Assembly (NCBI RefSeq): GCF_004135585.1
Contig: NZ_CP035501.1
Span: 186,001-250,000 of the forward strand
Source: Sphingosinicella sp. BN140058
GTDB taxonomy: Bacteria > Pseudomonadota > Alphaproteobacteria > Sphingomonadales > Sphingomonadaceae
DNA: 64,000 nt
Direction of reading: 5' to 3'
Shown: positions 26,548-35,387 of the stretch, one piece after another
Layout of the letters: every line of letters starts with the position of its first letter
How positions within the stretch are numbered: the first letter of the stretch is position 1
Notes under the pieces: generated by a model
Databases searched by the model: none
Told to the model about the DNA's origin: nothing
Seen by the model: only the letters and a program-made list of their open reading frames with translations
Program-made: the position numbers and the translations under genes

Positions 26548-26580
26548 AAAAAAAAAGCCACCTCGCAAAAGCGAGGTGGC
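26548..26580 (-). terminator. rho-independent terminator of the small RNA
   Basis: A perfect 10-bp stem with a 4-base loop is followed on the minus strand by nine T. It could also stop readthrough from the sapC-cytochrome b561 transcript. Confidence 0.9.
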
Positions 26581-26650
26581 CAAGGTTCAGGGAGGAACGC
26601 CCCGAAGGGGCGTAACACGCCGCCGCAAAGGGGGGATACGACGGGCGTGC
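26548..26650 (-). ncRNA. MmgR/suhB-like (alpha-r8 family) small regulatory RNA
   Basis: This is a gene-free minus-strand unit with its own promoter and terminator. From a predicted start near 26650 the RNA carries a CCCCCC run, a hairpin with a UUCG tetraloop (ACGCCCCUUCGGGGCGU), then the single-stranded CUUCC-type motif UUCCUCCCUGAAC and a 10-bp terminator hairpin (GCCACCUCGC-uuuu-GCGAGGUGGC) followed by nine U. The UUCCUCCCU motif directly before a GCCACCUCG terminator is the hallmark, as I recall it, of the alphaproteobacterial MmgR/suhB family; this motif could pair with ribosome-binding sites. The family name is by pattern memory. Confidence 0.7.
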
Positions 26651-26656
26651 AGGTCT

Positions 26657-26684
26657 AATGTAGAATGGGGGCAATTGGTTTCAA
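26657..26684 (-). promoter_or_regulatory. sigma-70-like promoter for the small RNA
   Basis: On the minus strand TTGAAA (26679-26684) is separated by 16 bases from TACATT (26657-26662), placing the start about 7 bases further, near 26650. Confidence 0.55.
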
Positions 26685-26725
26685 GACCCTGCAACTTTTG
26701 TCGTCGGGTCGGGGGAAGACGGGCG

Positions 26726-27295
26726 TCAGCGCCGGTAGAGGAAAGGCACCATCCGGCCGATCAGGTGCCGGTGACCATCCAGATGATGCTTGAGAGCACC
26801 CGCCACGTGCAGCGTCAGCAACACGATCATGCTCCAGGCAAGAAGCTCGTGGGCTTCTTCGAACATGTCGCGAATGTCGTCCCTTCGTGCAATCGGCAGC
26901 GGCGCGATGTCGAACAGGCCGAAGAAACTGGTAACTCGTCCCCCACTCGAGGACAGCAGCCATCCGCTGAGCGGTATCGCGATCAGGGCGACGTAGAAGA
27001 GCCAGTGAATCACCGCGGCAAGGCCCGCTTCCCACCTTTTCATCACCGCATCGTAGGCGGGCGGCCGGTGGGACAGGCGCCAGATCAGGCGCAGTACGGT
27101 GAGGCCGAGGACGGTCATTCCGAGCGACTTGTGGAACCACATCATCCAAGATGTGGCGCCGCGCCCGAAGCTTTCGTGAAAGAAGCCTAGGAAGAGGTTG
27201 GCAAGGATCAGGGCGGCGATGGTCCAGTGCAGGAGGATCGCAACGCGCGTGTAGCGCGCCGTCTCCTGCCCGGCCATCGCCGCCGAGCTCGCCAT
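26726..27295 (-). CDS. cytochrome b561-family membrane protein
   Basis: A 189-residue four-helix di-haem b protein. Haem-ligand histidines are placed in ILLHWTIAALILANL (helix 1), MWFHKSLGMTVLGLT (helix 2), AVIHWLFYVALIAIP (helix 3) and LLTLHVAGALKHHLDG (helix 4). Bacterial b561 proteins move electrons between quinol and periplasmic acceptors or superoxide. Its ATG overlaps the sapC stop (TGATG), so the two are co-translated. Confidence 0.88.
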   Translation of the reverse strand: MASSAAMAGQETARYTRVAILLHWTIAALILANLFLGFFHESFGRGATSWMMWFHKSLGMTVLGLTVLRLIWRLSHRPPAYDAVMKRWEAGLAAVIHWLFYVALIAIPLSGWLLSSSGGRVTSFFGLFDIAPLPIARRDDIRDMFEEAHELLAWSMIVLLTLHVAGALKHHLDGHRHLIGRMVPFLYRR

Positions 27296-28086
27296 CAGAA
27301 GGCGGCGGCGCCGTTCGTTTCGACGGGGATCGCCGGGCCCTTGCCCTGCTGCACCTGGCGGCCGAATATTTCGCGCATCAAGGTCATCGAGAACAGATGC
27401 GCCATCACCAGCGGCAGGATACCGTTCTGGTTCATCTTGCGCAGTTCGTCACCGCGAAGCTCGCGCAGCTTCTCCTCGTTGACCATCTGGAAGCCGCGAT
27501 AGATGAACGGCTGCTCGACGCCCGCAGGCTGGATCGAGACTTCGCCCTCCATCAGCAGATCCATTTCCTTCAGCTCGGACACGAAGGCCGAAGTCCGCTG
27601 CGCCGACATTTCGAATTCTTCGCAGAATTTGAGGATGGCGTTGGTGGCTTCGCTGGGCTTGCCGTCGTCGAACAGCGCATGCCCCTCGTCGAACGGGCCG
27701 ACCAGATCGCTGGTCGGATCGAAGCAGAGCGAAAGCTCGTCGGCATCCGGGCGCAGGCGCGCCAGCATGAACGGATAGCGGCGGATATAGGCGGGAACGT
27801 AGATTTCGCCGCGGAGCGCACCATCGTCCTCGACGAACACGTTGACGCCTTCGTTGAGGCCCATCAGCGCCAGCGGCACCGGCGTCTCGCCGGAGGAGAA
27901 AGCGATCGGGAAGAAGCGCTGGCATGCCACGAACTCGTCGATCGTGATCGGCACCGCATGGGTGTTGACCAGGAACGGGGCCTTCTGCGCCGGACGGCTG
28001 CGGAAATTGCCATGCTGGTTGCTGGAAAGCGGCTCCAGGCCACCATAGAAAATCGGCAATGAATTGGCCGGCGGCTGAGTCGCCAT
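27295..28086 (-). CDS. SapC family protein
   Basis: A 263-residue cytoplasmic-looking protein starting MATQPPANSLPIFYGGLEPL, with a GGGAGAG ribosome site. SapC hallmarks are FLVNTHAVPITIDEFVACQR, IYVPAYIRRYPFMLAR, LCFDPTSDLVG, and a C-terminal LPLVMAHLFSMTLM. The name comes from a Campylobacter S-layer-associated protein; the biochemical role is unknown. It is coupled to cytochrome b561 by a TGATG overlap. A second, more divergent SapC lies at 53167 inside the halogenase cluster. Confidence 0.82.
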   Translation of the reverse strand: MATQPPANSLPIFYGGLEPLSSNQHGNFRSRPAQKAPFLVNTHAVPITIDEFVACQRFFPIAFSSGETPVPLALMGLNEGVNVFVEDDGALRGEIYVPAYIRRYPFMLARLRPDADELSLCFDPTSDLVGPFDEGHALFDDGKPSEATNAILKFCEEFEMSAQRTSAFVSELKEMDLLMEGEVSIQPAGVEQPFIYRGFQMVNEEKLRELRGDELRKMNQNGILPLVMAHLFSMTLMREIFGRQVQQGKGPAIPVETNGAAAF

Positions 28087-28303
28087 TCGATCTCTCCCAA
28101 GGATGTGAAAGCAGCCGCCCCCGCGACCACCCATTCGCCGCATCGTCTATGGCCGCGCCGCGCGTTAGGCAAGCCGAAGCCGCTGAGGCAGCGGATTATT
28201 TGACAAGGTGCGGGCCGTGCCGGAGGGTGGGCGCGACGCCATCTTCCCCTGGCGCGCGGAATTAATCGTCCGTTCAAGGCCGATGGGTGATTGTACCGAA
28301 CGA

Positions 28304-28753
28304 ATGACGCTTTCCCCCGCAAAATGGTCCGCAGCCGCGCTGCTGCTGCTCGCGGCGGGCGCCTCCGCGCCTGCCCAGCAGCCGAGTCACTATGCCCAGG
28401 TGGTGATCCGCGAGCAGATCGTCGTGAAGATGCGCACCCGCGCCCAACCGCCCCAGCAGATCCGCTGGAAAGAGAGCAAGGGCCCCAAATGCATACCGGC
28501 ACGGGCCATCGGCGGCGCTGCCGTCATCTCGGAGGACAGCATCGATCTCATCCTGCGCGACAATCGCAGGATCCGGGTCAAGCTGGACGGCGACTGCCCC
28601 GCGCTTGGCTATTATCCCGGCTTCTACGTCACTCCCAACCCCGACGGCATGATCTGCGCCGGGCGCGATTCGATCCGCTCCCGGATCGGCGGACGCTGCG
28701 GGATCGACCGCTTCCGTACCCTCCAGCCGGTGATCGCGAGGAAGAAGGACTGA
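28304..28753 (+). CDS. exported hypothetical protein (149 aa)
   Basis: The ATG at MTLSPAKWSAAALLLLAAGA gives a signal peptide cleaved near APAQQ. The mature part has a VVIREQIVVKMRTR strand, DSIDLILRDNRRIRVKL, and three Cys (PKCIPARAI, GDCPALGYYPGFYV, GGRCGIDRFRTL) that could form disulfides. Similar short secreted proteins are common in sphingomonads, but I know of no assigned function. Confidence 0.72.
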   Translation: MTLSPAKWSAAALLLLAAGASAPAQQPSHYAQVVIREQIVVKMRTRAQPPQQIRWKESKGPKCIPARAIGGAAVISEDSIDLILRDNRRIRVKLDGDCPALGYYPGFYVTPNPDGMICAGRDSIRSRIGGRCGIDRFRTLQPVIARKKD

Positions 28754-28840
28754 GCTCAGCGCCTTGACAATTGGCCGGTGCTTCGCTCAAGCGGCACGCT
28801 GACGCTCCTCCTCGTGAGGGCCAAATTTTCCGGAACAACG

Positions 28841-30379
28841 ATGACATTTGCCGATCTCGGCCTTTCCGACGAACTCCTCCGCGCCGTCACCGAGGCGGGC
28901 TATGATGAGCCGACCCCGATTCAGCGCCAGGCAATCCCCTCGGTACTGATGAACCGGGACCTGATCGGCATCGCCCAGACGGGCACCGGCAAGACCGCGA
29001 GCTTCGTGCTGCCGATGATCGACATCCTCGCCCACGGCCGCAGCCGCGCGCGGATGCCGCGCTCGCTGATTCTGGAGCCGACCCGCGAGCTTGCCGCCCA
29101 GGTTGCCGAGAATTTCGAGAAATACGGCAAGCACCACAAGCTTTCGATGGCGCTGCTGATCGGCGGCGTTTCGATGGGCGACCAGGTGAAAGCGCTCGAG
29201 AAGGGCGTGGACGTGCTGATCGCGACCCCCGGCCGCCTGATGGACCTGTTCGGCCGTGGCAACATCCTGCTGACCGGCTGCAGCCTACTCGTCATCGACG
29301 AGGCGGACCGCATGCTCGACATGGGCTTCATCCCGGACATCGAGCAGATCTGCTCGAAGCTGCCGTCGACGCGGCAGACTTTGCTGTTCTCGGCGACGAT
29401 GCCCGGGCCGATCAAGAAGCTCGCCGACAAGTTCCTGTCCAATCCGAAGACGATCGAAGTCGCCAGGCCCGCCACGGCCAATGCTTCTATCGACCAGCGC
29501 GTGCTCAAGGTCGATTCGCGCAAGAAGCGCCAGGTTCTGACCGATCGCATCGCCGCGAACGATGTCCGCACTGCCATCGTCTTCTGCAACCGCAAGACGA
29601 CCGTGCGCGAGCTGGCGCAAAGTCTGAAACGCGCGGGCCTCCGCGCCGGTGAGATCCATGGCGACATGGAGCAGGCCGAGCGGATCCGCGAGCTCGACCG
29701 CTTCAAGGAAGGCGAGATCAACATCCTCGTCGCCTCGGACGTTGCCGCGCGCGGTATCGACGTCAAGGATGTCAGCCACGTCTTCAACTATGATGTGCCC
29801 TGGCAGCCCGACGACTACATCCACCGCATCGGACGCACCGGCCGCGCCGGCCGCACCGGAGTCGCGATCACCCTCGCCACCTCCGCCGACGGCGAGGCCA
29901 TTCAGGCGATCGAGAAGATGATCGGCGGCAAGCTTGCCGAGATGGAAGCCCTGCCCGGCCACCAGCCGGCGAGCCCTCCGGAAGCCGCCGACGGCGAGAG
30001 CGAGAACGAAGAACGGCCACGTCGCGGCCGCGGTCGCGGACGCGCCAAAGCCGAAGAGGCGGACGCGGCGGAGGCCGAAAAGCCGCGGCGCCGCGGTCGC
30101 GGCGCCCGTGCCGAGGCGACGGAGTCGGCGGAAACGCCGCGCGCGCGCTCAGCCCCGGCTGCCGAGCCCGAGGAAGCCGAGGCGCGCCCGCCTCAGTCCG
30201 AAGAACCGGTCCAGCCGCGCGCCCGCCGGCCCGAACGCGAAGCAGAGCGGCCACGCCGCGACGAGCGCTCGGACCGCAGGCCGCGCCGGGAGGACAATCG
30301 GCGCGACGCCGACGAAGGCCCGGACGAAGGCTGGAACGGGCCGATCCCCGACTTCCTCGCGCACGGCTTCGGCTACTAG
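28841..30379 (+). CDS. rhlE: DEAD-box RNA helicase, RhlE-like
   Basis: The 512-residue helicase starts MTFADLGLSDELL. Motifs in order: Q motif (FADLGL...PTPIQRQAIP), I AQTGTGKT, Ia PTRELAAQ, Ib TPGRLMD, II DEADRMLD, III SAT, IV TAIVFCNRK, V ARGIDV, VI HRIGRTGRAGRTG. The catalytic core ends near residue 375. The rest is a ~135-residue tail of alternating Arg-Gly and Glu/Ala/Pro runs (RPRRGRGRGRAK, EKPRRRGRGAR), likely disordered and RNA-binding. It probably acts in ribosome assembly or mRNA turnover. It converges on mfd with 4 bp between the stops. Confidence 0.92.
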   Translation: MTFADLGLSDELLRAVTEAGYDEPTPIQRQAIPSVLMNRDLIGIAQTGTGKTASFVLPMIDILAHGRSRARMPRSLILEPTRELAAQVAENFEKYGKHHKLSMALLIGGVSMGDQVKALEKGVDVLIATPGRLMDLFGRGNILLTGCSLLVIDEADRMLDMGFIPDIEQICSKLPSTRQTLLFSATMPGPIKKLADKFLSNPKTIEVARPATANASIDQRVLKVDSRKKRQVLTDRIAANDVRTAIVFCNRKTTVRELAQSLKRAGLRAGEIHGDMEQAERIRELDRFKEGEINILVASDVAARGIDVKDVSHVFNYDVPWQPDDYIHRIGRTGRAGRTGVAITLATSADGEAIQAIEKMIGGKLAEMEALPGHQPASPPEAADGESENEERPRRGRGRGRAKAEEADAAEAEKPRRRGRGARAEATESAETPRARSAPAAEPEEAEARPPQSEEPVQPRARRPEREAERPRRDERSDRRPRREDNRRDADEGPDEGWNGPIPDFLAHGFGY

Positions 30380-30383
30380 AGCT

Positions 30384-33300
30384 CTAGCCGTCTTCTGCTG
30401 GGGCCAAAGCGTTCAGCAGCGCCGCCACCGCCGTGAGACGCGACTCGTCGGCTTCGGTCGGTGTGCGGAGCAGAAGACGGCCTTCCTTTTTCTCGAGGCC
30501 GGCGGCCTTGGCGTCGCCGGCGAAGCCGCGCCGCGGAGTGAGCGCGATCGCGGCCGGCCCGGCGTCGACACGCTCTATGCTTGCGTCCCGGGCGAGGCGC
30601 CGAAGTTCGACGATCGACAGCAAGCGCGCGGCGTCTTCGGGTAAGGTTCCAAAGCGATCTTCGAGTTCCTCCGCGAGCGCGCGGACTTCGTCGGCCGAGC
30701 CAAGCCGTGCGATCCGCATGTAGAGGTTGATGCGGACGTCCTCTTCCGGGATCCACGCCTCGGGCAGCCGCCCCGACAGGCCGACGCTGAGCTCCGGCAA
30801 ATAGGCATCGACCGCCTCGCCCCGGGCGCTGCGCACCGCCTGTTCCAGCAAATGCTGGTAGAGACCGGTGCCGATCAGCTTCATATGTCCGGCCTGCTCC
30901 TCGCCGAGCAATTCGCCGGCGCCGCGCAGATCGAGATCCCGTGCGCTGATCGCGAAGCCGGCACCGAGCTGGTCGAGCGCTTCCATCGTCCGCAGGCGCT
31001 TGAGAGTGGCGGGCTGGATTTCCGCCTCGGCATCGGTGATCAGCACGAAATGGCCGCGGGCGCGGCCACGGCCGACCCGGCCGCGCAATTGATGGAGTTG
31101 GGCGAGACCGAACATGTCGGCCCGCCACACCAGCATGGTGTTGGCACGGGGTATGTCGAGCCCGGCTTCGATGATGTTGGTGGCGAGCAGGACGTCGCCG
31201 TCGCCCGCGGCGAAGCGCACCATCTCCTCGTCGATCTCGGCGGCCGGCATCTTGCCGTGCGCACGGCGCACGGACAGGCTTGGGGCGAGCTCCGTCAGCC
31301 TGGTGGCCATCGCCTCCATATCTTCGATCCGCGGAACGACGACGAAGCTCTGGCCGCCGCGCCTCTTCTCCCGCATCAGCGCGCCGCGGAAGGCGTCGGC
31401 CGTGAAGGCGGCGACTTCGGTTCGCGTCGCCAGCCGCCGCGCCGGAGGCGTGGTGATCAGGGATAGATCCTGAAGGCCGACGAGCGCCGACTGCAGCGTT
31501 CTGGGGATCGGTGTGGCCGTCAGGGTCAGCACGTGCCCCTGATCGGCGAGCGCGCGAAGCTTGGCCTTGTCGGCGGCCCCGAAGCGCTGCTCCTCGTCGA
31601 TGACGACCAGACCGAGATCCTTGAACGTGACGGTCTTGCCGGCAACCATCTTCGTTCCGACGACGATCCTGATCGAGCCATCGGCGAGGCCCTTCTTCAC
31701 CGCTCTGGCCTCGGCGGCCGACGACAGGCGGGAGAGACCCGCGACCTCGATGCCGACGGCGGCGAAACGGCGGCGGAAACTCTCGACATGCTGACGGACG
31801 AGGACGGTGGTCGGCGCGACGATCGCGACCTGCTTGCCGGCCAGAGCGGCAATCGCAGCAGCCCGCAATGCCACTTCGGTCTTGCCGTAGCCGACGTCCC
31901 CGACCACCAGCCGATCCATCGGCTTGCCCGACGCGAGATCCGCCTTGACGGCCTCGATCGCGGCAAGCTGGTCGGCGGTCTCGCTGAACGGAAAACCGGC
32001 CGAGAAGCGCTCATAATCCGCGGTCGGAGGGTCGAGCGTCACGGCGGATTTGGACTGACGTTCGGCGGCGATCGCGATCAACTGCCTTGCGGTGGCGGCA
32101 ATCGTCGCCTCGATGTCGCCGCGGCGCTTTTCCCAGCTCGTCCCGTCCAGACGATCCGGCGTGACCGCGTCGGCGTCGGCCCCGTAGCGCCACATCTTGG
32201 CGCCGTCCTCGACCGCGACCAGCCGGATCGACCCTCCGGCATATTCGAGGCGGAAGGCGTCGCTCGGCAGGTCGGAAGTAGTGATCGTCTCGATCCCCCG
32301 CAGGATGCCGAGGCCGTGATCCTCGTGAATGACGGCGTCGCCGACGTGGAATTCGGCACTTTCCTGAAGCAGGGGGTTGGCCGCGGCGCTGCCGCTCGCG
32401 GTCGCGGCACGGCTGCCGAGAAGATCGGACGCGGCGATCACCGTCAGCCCCGGCTCGGTCCACCCCCGGTCGAGGCTGCCGACCGCGGCGAGCAAGGATC
32501 CCGGCGGCGCCGCGCGCAGATCGCGCCACGAGGCAATCGGCGTCGGCGCCTCATCCATGTCGCGGGCGATCCGGCGGGACAGAAAGCGGATGTCGCGGTC
32601 CGAACCGACCAGCAACATCGTTGCTGCATCGGCACGGGCGCGTCGAACCGCGGACAGAAAGCCGCGCTCCGGCCGCTTCTGCTCGACAAAGCGGGTTCCG
32701 GGCTGCTCGCTGCCGGCCGTGAGATCGATCCGCTTCCGTCCGACCAGCGCCTTCTGCCAATCGCCGCGTTCGATCAACGACAATCGTGCCGCCGCTCCGC
32801 CCTCGCGGGCCAGATCGAGCATCAGGTCGCGACGTTCCCGCGCGTCGGGATCGACCGCGGCGGCTGCGCCGGAGAGGTGATCGAAGATAGTCACCGCGTC
32901 CTCGCCCGGCATCGGCTCTACGGCTGGACGGAGCACGAGTTGCTCCACCGGCGCATCCCGCCCGAGCTGGCTCACCGGATCGTAGCAATCGATCTCGTCG
33001 ACTTCGGACTCGCTGAGATGGACCCGGATCGGCTCCTCGCAATTCGCAGGAAAGATGTCGACCGTACCGCCGCGCACCGCATATTCGCCCGGCTCGTCGA
33101 CCCGGTCGTCGCTGAAATAGCCGAGGGCCTCAAGACGCTCGGCGAGCGCCTCTCCATCCAGCCGGTCGCCGACGCCGATCGTCAGAGCTTCGGTATCGAA
33201 CGCTTCCGGCGGCGGCAGGCGATGTGCGGCCGCCGCCGCGTCGGTGACGAGCAGAGTGCGCGCATCGCCCCGCGTCCTGAGCGCTGCAAGCGCCGCCACC

Positions 33301-33572
33301 CGGCGACCGGCAACGCTTGGCGACGAGCCCTCCCCCGGCAGCCCGTCCGGGGCCGGCAGCCAGATCACCAACGCATCGAGGAGCGAAGCGCAAGCGCGGG
33401 CGACCGCCTCCGCACGCTGTTCGTGGGACAGAATGGCGATCACGTCGCCATTCTCGACCGCGTCGCAGAGCCGCGCCACCGTCGGCCCCAAGGCGGCATG
33501 CGTTGCGGCCACGCGCTCGTCTTCGGTGGCGACGACGTCTTCCGACGCCACCGTGGGCGTAGCCTGGAACAT
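30384..33572 (-). CDS. mfd: transcription-repair coupling factor
   Basis: Mfd releases stalled RNA polymerase at lesions and recruits UvrA. At 1062 residues it is shorter than E. coli (1148), with the deficit in the N-terminal UvrB-like part. The RNA-polymerase-interaction (CarD-like) domain reads HVGDAVIHEDHGLGILRG. The translocase has GDVGYGKTEVALRAA, VIDEEQRFGAADKAKLR, LTATPIPRTLQ, ATNIIEAGLDIPRAN and QLHQLRGRVGRG. The C-terminal regulatory domain (residues ~900-1062) is present, ending ALAPAEDG. Confidence 0.96.
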   Translation of the reverse strand: MFQATPTVASEDVVATEDERVAATHAALGPTVARLCDAVENGDVIAILSHEQRAEAVARACASLLDALVIWLPAPDGLPGEGSSPSVAGRRVAALAALRTRGDARTLLVTDAAAAAHRLPPPEAFDTEALTIGVGDRLDGEALAERLEALGYFSDDRVDEPGEYAVRGGTVDIFPANCEEPIRVHLSESEVDEIDCYDPVSQLGRDAPVEQLVLRPAVEPMPGEDAVTIFDHLSGAAAAVDPDARERRDLMLDLAREGGAAARLSLIERGDWQKALVGRKRIDLTAGSEQPGTRFVEQKRPERGFLSAVRRARADAATMLLVGSDRDIRFLSRRIARDMDEAPTPIASWRDLRAAPPGSLLAAVGSLDRGWTEPGLTVIAASDLLGSRAATASGSAAANPLLQESAEFHVGDAVIHEDHGLGILRGIETITTSDLPSDAFRLEYAGGSIRLVAVEDGAKMWRYGADADAVTPDRLDGTSWEKRRGDIEATIAATARQLIAIAAERQSKSAVTLDPPTADYERFSAGFPFSETADQLAAIEAVKADLASGKPMDRLVVGDVGYGKTEVALRAAAIAALAGKQVAIVAPTTVLVRQHVESFRRRFAAVGIEVAGLSRLSSAAEARAVKKGLADGSIRIVVGTKMVAGKTVTFKDLGLVVIDEEQRFGAADKAKLRALADQGHVLTLTATPIPRTLQSALVGLQDLSLITTPPARRLATRTEVAAFTADAFRGALMREKRRGGQSFVVVPRIEDMEAMATRLTELAPSLSVRRAHGKMPAAEIDEEMVRFAAGDGDVLLATNIIEAGLDIPRANTMLVWRADMFGLAQLHQLRGRVGRGRARGHFVLITDAEAEIQPATLKRLRTMEALDQLGAGFAISARDLDLRGAGELLGEEQAGHMKLIGTGLYQHLLEQAVRSARGEAVDAYLPELSVGLSGRLPEAWIPEEDVRINLYMRIARLGSADEVRALAEELEDRFGTLPEDAARLLSIVELRRLARDASIERVDAGPAAIALTPRRGFAGDAKAAGLEKKEGRLLLRTPTEADESRLTAVAALLNALAPAEDG

Positions 33573-33640
33573 GCAGAAACTACCTCAAGAAACCCGTTGC
33601 CTGCCAACGCCGGCGAGGAGCGGGCGTTCCTTGAAGAAGA

Positions 33641-35308
33641 TCAGTGCTCCAGCAACTTGCGCGTCTTGGCGGCGTAGCTTTCCATTTGTGCCGATCCGGG
33701 TTCGCCGGCGTAGCTCCACCAGCCGAGCTGAAAAGCGAGATAGCAGGGGATCAGACACTCGATCAGATCGCGCGGCCGGCCGGGCATGACCGCCTCGGCG
33801 AGAGACGCGACTTGATTCGCGCTGAGATCGAATTCCACTGCGGCCCCGGCAATGTCCCAGGCGATGTCCTGACAGCCGACCAGATCGTGGGCCTGGGCAT
33901 GATCAATCGCATCGGTCTTGAGGATCGTGCCGCCGGCGTCGAGCCACTCCCAACGGTGCAGGCGGGAATCGGTATGAATGGGGCGGACTGCCTGTTGCAG
34001 GGCGGCGATCCGATCGCCGTTCCAGGGATCGAGCAGGCGCGCGCCCTGCCCGCCGATCCCTTGCGAGAGATTGTAGCGCGCCATGTCGACCAGCTGTGCG
34101 AGCGGGGCGCCGGCGGCGCCGGCCGGCAGCGCCTTGGCACGGAAGGCGAGATAGGGCGCAAGGAAGGCGAGCGGCGGCTTCGCGGGCTGCCGCCCATCGA
34201 CCCAGCGTTCGAGCAGAAAACCGTGCCGCAAAGCCAGCGGCACCGGCACCAACCCGGCCCGGAAAAGGCTTTGAGCACGGCCGAGCTTCTCCGCCGCGAT
34301 CGCGTCCAGGCCGACGAATTTGAGCCGAAAAGACCCGCCTTCCGCCTCCAGCAGATATTTGCGAGCCTCCCGTCCGGGATCGGCGGGCGCATCCGGCCAG
34401 GGCGATCTGGCGCGCCATCGGCCGCCGGAGAGGTCCTGGAGCGGTGCCGAGACGGGACCGGTCAGATCCTCGAACCAGCCGGCGAGCGGGACCGGGCCGT
34501 CGCGCACGACGTCGTCGAACGTCGCGACCAGCCGCGGACGCGCATTCCAGCGGCCGCGATGATCCTCTCGCGCTTGCGGGCCGAGATCGCCGCCGTGGCT
34601 CGGCATGAACAGGATCCGATCGGGCGCAACCCCCTGTTCTTCAAGCCAATCGGCGGTGCCGCCGAACGAACTGCCCGAAAGACCGGGGCCCTCGTCGACG
34701 ATGACGAAGGACGAGTCGAGGCTTCCGGCAATGCGTTGGTTCAGCCTGTCGCCGGCCGCGATGCGGCGGTCGAAATGGCCGCCACCGGGCCGCACGGTGA
34801 CCACCTGCCGCGCCTTTGCCGTGCCTGCGACAAGCGCAGCGAGGCCGCCGCCGATGCTCCTGAGACCGATCAGGAACGCGTCGGGGGGAAGAGACGCGGC
34901 GGCCGTGACATAGAGCTCCGGGTAAACGGCGTAGAAGGCGTAACCTTCGCAGCGGCGGATGTTCAGCAGCCGCTCGTCGGCCGCGCGAAGCGGCGCGAGG
35001 GCGCCTGTGTCGGGCGCCTCCTGATCGGCAAGCCGGCTGTTCCACGAGCGCGCGATCGACTCCGACGTGGCGATCAGCGCCGCCAGGATCGAATCCTGCG
35101 CGGCCGAAGGCTGATCGACGCCAAGAGCGGCGAACTCAGCGTCGGCGACGCCCTGCAGCAGATCCGACAACAACAGGAACAAGCCGACGCAGCGGCCGTG
35201 CCAGTCGAGACCGGGCGCGGCCGCGGCAAGCGCCGCCTGCGCCGCGTCCACGTCGGCCAGCAGAGCCAGGAGGGTGACCTCCCGCTCCTGATCCCCGTAA
35301 ACCCACAT
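33641..35308 (-). CDS. phosphoribosyltransferase-like / kinase-like fusion protein
   Basis: A 555-residue protein I cannot name. Residues ~145-235 look like a type-I phosphoribosyltransferase: IGLRSIGGGLAALVAG, TVRPGGGHFDRRI, then SFVIVDEGPGLSGSSFGG (200-217), the usual PRPP-loop pattern of hydrophobic strand, acidic pair and small residues. Residues ~315-495 resemble an aminoglycoside-phosphotransferase-type kinase: FRLKFVG, HGFLLERWVDGRQP, HTDSRLHRWEWL (445-456) as a catalytic-loop analogue, and TDAIDHAQAHDLVG...DIAWDIAGA. The N-terminal 140 residues are helical. It is monocistronic. Both domain calls are pattern-based. Confidence 0.7.
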   Translation of the reverse strand: MWVYGDQEREVTLLALLADVDAAQAALAAAAPGLDWHGRCVGLFLLLSDLLQGVADAEFAALGVDQPSAAQDSILAALIATSESIARSWNSRLADQEAPDTGALAPLRAADERLLNIRRCEGYAFYAVYPELYVTAAASLPPDAFLIGLRSIGGGLAALVAGTAKARQVVTVRPGGGHFDRRIAAGDRLNQRIAGSLDSSFVIVDEGPGLSGSSFGGTADWLEEQGVAPDRILFMPSHGGDLGPQAREDHRGRWNARPRLVATFDDVVRDGPVPLAGWFEDLTGPVSAPLQDLSGGRWRARSPWPDAPADPGREARKYLLEAEGGSFRLKFVGLDAIAAEKLGRAQSLFRAGLVPVPLALRHGFLLERWVDGRQPAKPPLAFLAPYLAFRAKALPAGAAGAPLAQLVDMARYNLSQGIGGQGARLLDPWNGDRIAALQQAVRPIHTDSRLHRWEWLDAGGTILKTDAIDHAQAHDLVGCQDIAWDIAGAAVEFDLSANQVASLAEAVMPGRPRDLIECLIPCYLAFQLGWWSYAGEPGSAQMESYAAKTRKLLEH

Positions 35309-35387
35309 GGCTCAGCCGATCGTATCTGCGCGCTGGGTCACGCAGCCCGCTCTCGGGTCAACCGATCCATCCGGGCCGGGGCCGCGC

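Noticed and set aside
31533..33677. A 714-codon open frame on the plus strand opposite mfd
   Set aside because: The composition is noise-like (Arg, Gly, Asp, Ala runs) and it mirrors a gene with full Mfd motifs. Long antisense frames are expected at this GC content.
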